From NCBI GenBank assembly GCA_018825925.1, contig JAHKAT010000265.1:1-9891 (forward strand): 9,891 nucleotides of DNA. The letters run 5' to 3'. The notes beneath the pieces are model-generated. The model made no database searches and was not told where the DNA came from. It worked only from the letters and a program-made list of their open reading frames with translations. Shown here one piece after another: positions 6,845 through 9,891 of the stretch (position 1 is the first letter of the stretch; every line of letters begins with the position of its first letter). A program made the translations under genes and the position numbers. This DNA is from Bacteroidota bacterium (GTDB lineage Bacteria; Bacteroidota; Bacteroidia; Flavobacteriales_D; Crocinitomicaceae).

Positions 6845-9826
6845 TTATAATAAATTAGATAAGCGAATTGAACGATGTAAAATATTCCACTGTAAAGAAA
6901 AACGAATTTTTTGAGGATAGGTAAGTGGAACTAAACTGGACTGTATATTAGAACTTTCCATTATTGGAAAATATATGCGAAGTATTTTTTTAAATCGTAA
7001 ACCCAAACCTAAATCCCAGTAATTTATTAGGGTAGAGGACGAGGTAGGACTTGGAGAAAAGGCATAATCGCCAAATAATCCAATATTTATTTTAGGTATA
7101 GGAAGTTCTAAATACAAATTCGCTGCCGTCAGCCAATTGTTAGAGCTTAACTCGCTTGTTGATTTAAAGCCACCCATATTTTCTTGGCGTACAGTAGATT
7201 GTAAACCTTGGTATGGACTACGGTTGAAAGATATTTCTTCGAAAAATAAATCTTGATTTCCATTCGCTCCAGCCACTGCTAAGGCAAATGAATTTTGTAG
7301 AGGCTCGGTTTGTTTGATTTGCAAGACCTTACCGCCATAAACGCGAAGTTCAACCCAACGTGTCATTTTGTTTTTAGCATAGCGGTAACGATATGTTGCG
7401 CTTGCTTGTGAACGATGTACAAGGTCTTTTGATACGGACCGAGTTACAAATTCATGTTTGATATCGAAATTGATTTCATGATCGGGACCTGAGTAAAAAA
7501 CGTCCAAACGAGTCATGGCACCTATACTTTCTTCATTTTTAGAAGCAAATCGATCGGCACGGTATAGTGCTTTGGTCATCCAATCTGCTTCCCAATGAGG
7601 TTTGAATTTAGGGTTGCAAAATTTTCGTTGGAAAAAAGGAGTAATAGCAGCGTAATAATTGGAATTTCCTCTGTTAGATTCTTCCAATTTGTAAGTCCTT
7701 CCTTGCAATCCGAATTGTATTTGCCCTGCCATTTTCTCAGGTAAATAAGTGTAATTGATTTCTCCTTGGCCAGAAATGAAATTTCTTCCGAAAGAGTACA
7801 TAGGAGTAATGTAGAATTGAACTGGTTTTAAAGGGAAACCATAATTGTGTATAATAGTTCCAAGCATCATTTGATCTGCCTCATTATAAGCAGCTATAGG
7901 CGCCCAAAATAAATTGGATTTTTTCGGCTCATTGTCTCCTATTAAAAACTCAAGTGACAAAGGCTCCAAACGGTGAAACAGTTTGTTTCTCATCCAAGTA
8001 TTGTTGCTTCTGTTTATTTCAGGCAGGTTGTTCTCTGGGTCAATTTGTAATATGTTGAATGAATTTTCGATTATTACAGACCCTATGCCTTTCTCGTTTA
8101 GTTTGATCCAATGAGTCGTTGTATCAGTTCCATAGCTCGTAACTGGCACGGGACCTACTACTTGCCCCGAGTTCTTTACAGTCACCTCCGTACCAGTTTT
8201 GGTTCGTTTTACAGACTTTATTTTGAAGTCAATTTTTTTGCGCGTTTGAATTAAGTCGCCAAACATCCAATCCAAATTTTCACCTGTTTTTGCTTCAAAT
8301 ATTGCTTTTAGATCTTCTGGTTGTGGGTGCTTAAATTTCCAAGTCTCGAAATAAGCATTCATACATACGTCAAAAAGCGAATCGCCCAAGTAGTATTTTA
8401 AATAGTGAAAAACAAGACCTGTTTTTTGGTACATCACTATTCCATAATTGGCTGAGGTAAAATCAGAGCTGGGTGTTTCAATAGGCTGATCTTCTCCCAA
8501 ACGTGCTATTAATTGGTGTTGTAAATCTGCTTGGTCATGGTAGTCGAGGTCGTTTAAGTGAAATTTACCGCCTAAAACCATGTCGCTCAAACGTTTATTT
8601 CCCTTGTATTTTGTTTGGATATAGCGAATTTCATTCAAAGTATTCAAGCCTTCGTCCATCCATCCATGCTCTCTTTCATTGGTTCCTAAAATTCCATAAA
8701 ACCAGTTGTGACCGACTTCGTGGACAATTACCACCTCTAATTGCTCTGCATTACTGGCATTTCCGATTACTGTTACATTGGGGTATTCCATTCCGCCACC
8801 TGCTGAGATGGTTCCGTCAACTGCCGTCACTTGTTGGTATGGATAATCGCCGTTCCAAAGAGAATAATAGTATATAGCATCTTTTAAATATTCTGAAGAA
8901 TTTTTCCATAGGGCTTTATTTCGTGGAGTAAACATGGCCCAAGTGGTAACCATCTTTTTTGAAGCAGGTAGCTCCACTGAGTCCTTTAAAACAAGGAATC
9001 GCTTATCGGCAAACCATGCAAAATCATGGACGTTTTGTTGCTTGTAGTGCAAAGTTTTTGTTTGGTCACTTGAGGGTGGAAATGCATTTACATTCTTAGA
9101 ATCACTACTCAATAATTCTAAATTAATCTTGTCATTATTGGCCTTTTCATTTAAAAATGAGATCTCCTTTTGATTTTGTAAATCTCCCGTAGCGCCAATA
9201 ATGTAATTCTCTGGCAAAGTAATATAAACGTCGTAACTTCCAAATTCTGAGTAAAATTCACCTTGATTTAAATACGGAATTGGATGCCATCCGTTTTTAT
9301 CATATACAGCTGGTTTTGGATACCATTGGGTGATTTGATAACTCTGACCAACATGGCCCAATCGAGAGATTTCTCCAGATGGTATTTTAACCGAAAACGG
9401 AGTTGAAATGGTGACTTTTTCTCCAGACTTTAAGGGATTCGTAAGCTGGATGATTGCAATATCCTCGTGAGCTGGGTCTAGATTCCAAGTCGCAGCAAGG
9501 TCATTAACTTTGAAATCAATCTCAGAAATATTTCCTTTAATACTATCCTCACCGTACTTTAATAGTTGATTGCCGCTTTGGTAGATTTGTTTACCCAAAG
9601 AACTTTGGTCAGAGCGATAGGCATTGGGCCATAGGTGTATGTAGATTTTGTCTAAATTTTCTGGACTCTGATTATGATAAATCATTTTAACAGAACCTTT
9701 TAGGGTGTGTTTCGTATCATCTAGAGCAACATTTATAGTGTAATCTACTTTTTGTTGCCAGTAGTTTTGAGATTTCGCTGAAGGTATAATCAGCAGAATA
9801 GTGACTAGAGTCAGTAATTGTCGCAT
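6845..9826 (-). CDS. M1-family zinc metallopeptidase with beta-barrel-like C-terminal half
   Basis: This is an exported gluzincin aminopeptidase-type protein. From the ATG at 9826 it has 993 residues and a clean signal peptide, MRQLLTLVTILLIIPSAKSQ. An in-frame ATG at 9841 would add MYFIH and is less typical, though it remains possible. The zinc site HEVGH (His369, Glu370, His373) is followed after exactly 18 residues by Glu392, giving the M1 HEXXH-18-E pattern. GGGMEYPN (Glu347) takes the place of the GxMEN substrate-binding motif, and YQKTG (Tyr466) matches the family's catalytic Tyr. Residues about 535-612 form an Ig/CARDB-like domain ending in DPENNLPEINRSNN. Residues about 625-993 are rich in alternating polar/hydrophobic strands and aromatics (for example YWDLGLGLRF and NLYLELPIPKINIGLFGDYA). 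They look like an outer-membrane beta-barrel, which is inference only. It is the first gene of a two-gene unit with the serine hydrolase. No convincing promoter is visible in the 50 bp before the window edge. Confidence 0.93.
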   Translation of the reverse strand: MRQLLTLVTILLIIPSAKSQNYWQQKVDYTINVALDDTKHTLKGSVKMIYHNQSPENLDKIYIHLWPNAYRSDQSSLGKQIYQSGNQLLKYGEDSIKGNISEIDFKVNDLAATWNLDPAHEDIAIIQLTNPLKSGEKVTISTPFSVKIPSGEISRLGHVGQSYQITQWYPKPAVYDKNGWHPIPYLNQGEFYSEFGSYDVYITLPENYIIGATGDLQNQKEISFLNEKANNDKINLELLSSDSKNVNAFPPSSDQTKTLHYKQQNVHDFAWFADKRFLVLKDSVELPASKKMVTTWAMFTPRNKALWKNSSEYLKDAIYYYSLWNGDYPYQQVTAVDGTISAGGGMEYPNVTVIGNASNAEQLEVVIVHEVGHNWFYGILGTNEREHGWMDEGLNTLNEIRYIQTKYKGNKRLSDMVLGGKFHLNDLDYHDQADLQHQLIARLGEDQPIETPSSDFTSANYGIVMYQKTGLVFHYLKYYLGDSLFDVCMNAYFETWKFKHPQPEDLKAIFEAKTGENLDWMFGDLIQTRKKIDFKIKSVKRTKTGTEVTVKNSGQVVGPVPVTSYGTDTTTHWIKLNEKGIGSVIIENSFNILQIDPENNLPEINRSNNTWMRNKLFHRLEPLSLEFLIGDNEPKKSNLFWAPIAAYNEADQMMLGTIIHNYGFPLKPVQFYITPMYSFGRNFISGQGEINYTYLPEKMAGQIQFGLQGRTYKLEESNRGNSNYYAAITPFFQRKFCNPKFKPHWEADWMTKALYRADRFASKNEESIGAMTRLDVFYSGPDHEINFDIKHEFVTRSVSKDLVHRSQASATYRYRYAKNKMTRWVELRVYGGKVLQIKQTEPLQNSFALAVAGANGNQDLFFEEISFNRSPYQGLQSTVRQENMGGFKSTSELSSNNWLTAANLYLELPIPKINIGLFGDYAFSPSPTSSSTLINYWDLGLGLRFKKILRIYFPIMESSNIQSSLVPLTYPQKIRFSLQWNILHRSIRLSNLL

Positions 9827-9891
9827 ATGAATAAAATACATGTGTTAAAATTAATGGTTTTATTACTATTAACCTTGCTAGAAATTCGGCC

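Noticed and set aside
8503..8877. Open frame of 124 codons on the + strand opposite the M1 catalytic core
   Set aside because: It covers the antisense of the HEVGH and GGGMEYPN coding region, and its product is rich in Arg, Leu and His as expected of a shadow frame.
9846..9853. TAATTTTA on the - strand as a -7 box for the M1 peptidase gene
   Set aside because: It matches 7 of 8 consensus positions, but no TTG lies at the required distance upstream. The true promoter is more likely beyond the window edge.
1..9891. Mobile element, phage, CRISPR or defence island
   Set aside because: There is no transposase, integrase, attachment site, spaced direct-repeat array or defence gene motif. All major genes have intact, plausible chromosomal functions.

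Overview
The window looks like an ordinary chromosomal segment of an AT-rich member of the Bacteroidota, probably Flavobacteriia or a close relative. The evidence is a long secreted protein ending in a gliding-motility / type IX secretion (T9SS) type B sorting domain, the Bacteroidota form of arginyl-tRNA synthetase with its long insertion, start codons without a Shine-Dalgarno sequence, and low GC. The exact family cannot be fixed from this sequence.

Layout. Positions 2-292 (+) are the last 96 codons of an arginase-family gene whose 5' part lies outside the window. It overlaps by 16 bp the start of a complete argS (277-2172, +), so the two are probably co-transcribed. A strong intrinsic terminator (2197-2231) follows argS. 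An AT-rich intergenic stretch with a weak promoter candidate then leads to a 1001-residue secreted modular protein (2468-5473, +). A perfect 12-bp hairpin (5498-5525) separates this gene from two genes on the other strand. These are an M1-family metallopeptidase (6845-9826, -) with an unusual beta-barrel-like C-terminal half, followed with no spacer (TAAATG) by a serine beta-lactamase-like hydrolase (5528-6844, -).

How the genes fit together. The left unit concerns arginine: one product hydrolyses it and the other charges it onto tRNA. The middle gene encodes a probable cell-surface T9SS cargo built from seven cysteine-paired modules at a pitch of about 79 residues. The two right-hand genes form an envelope-targeted hydrolase pair, plausibly working on peptides or peptidoglycan-derived material, but the substrate cannot be read from the sequence.

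I found no CRISPR array, tRNA or rRNA gene, insertion sequence, phage gene or defence gene. There is no strong sign of a new system. The points most worth a second look are the peptidase-barrel architecture, the regular module array, and the enlarged ArgS insertion containing a repeated motif.
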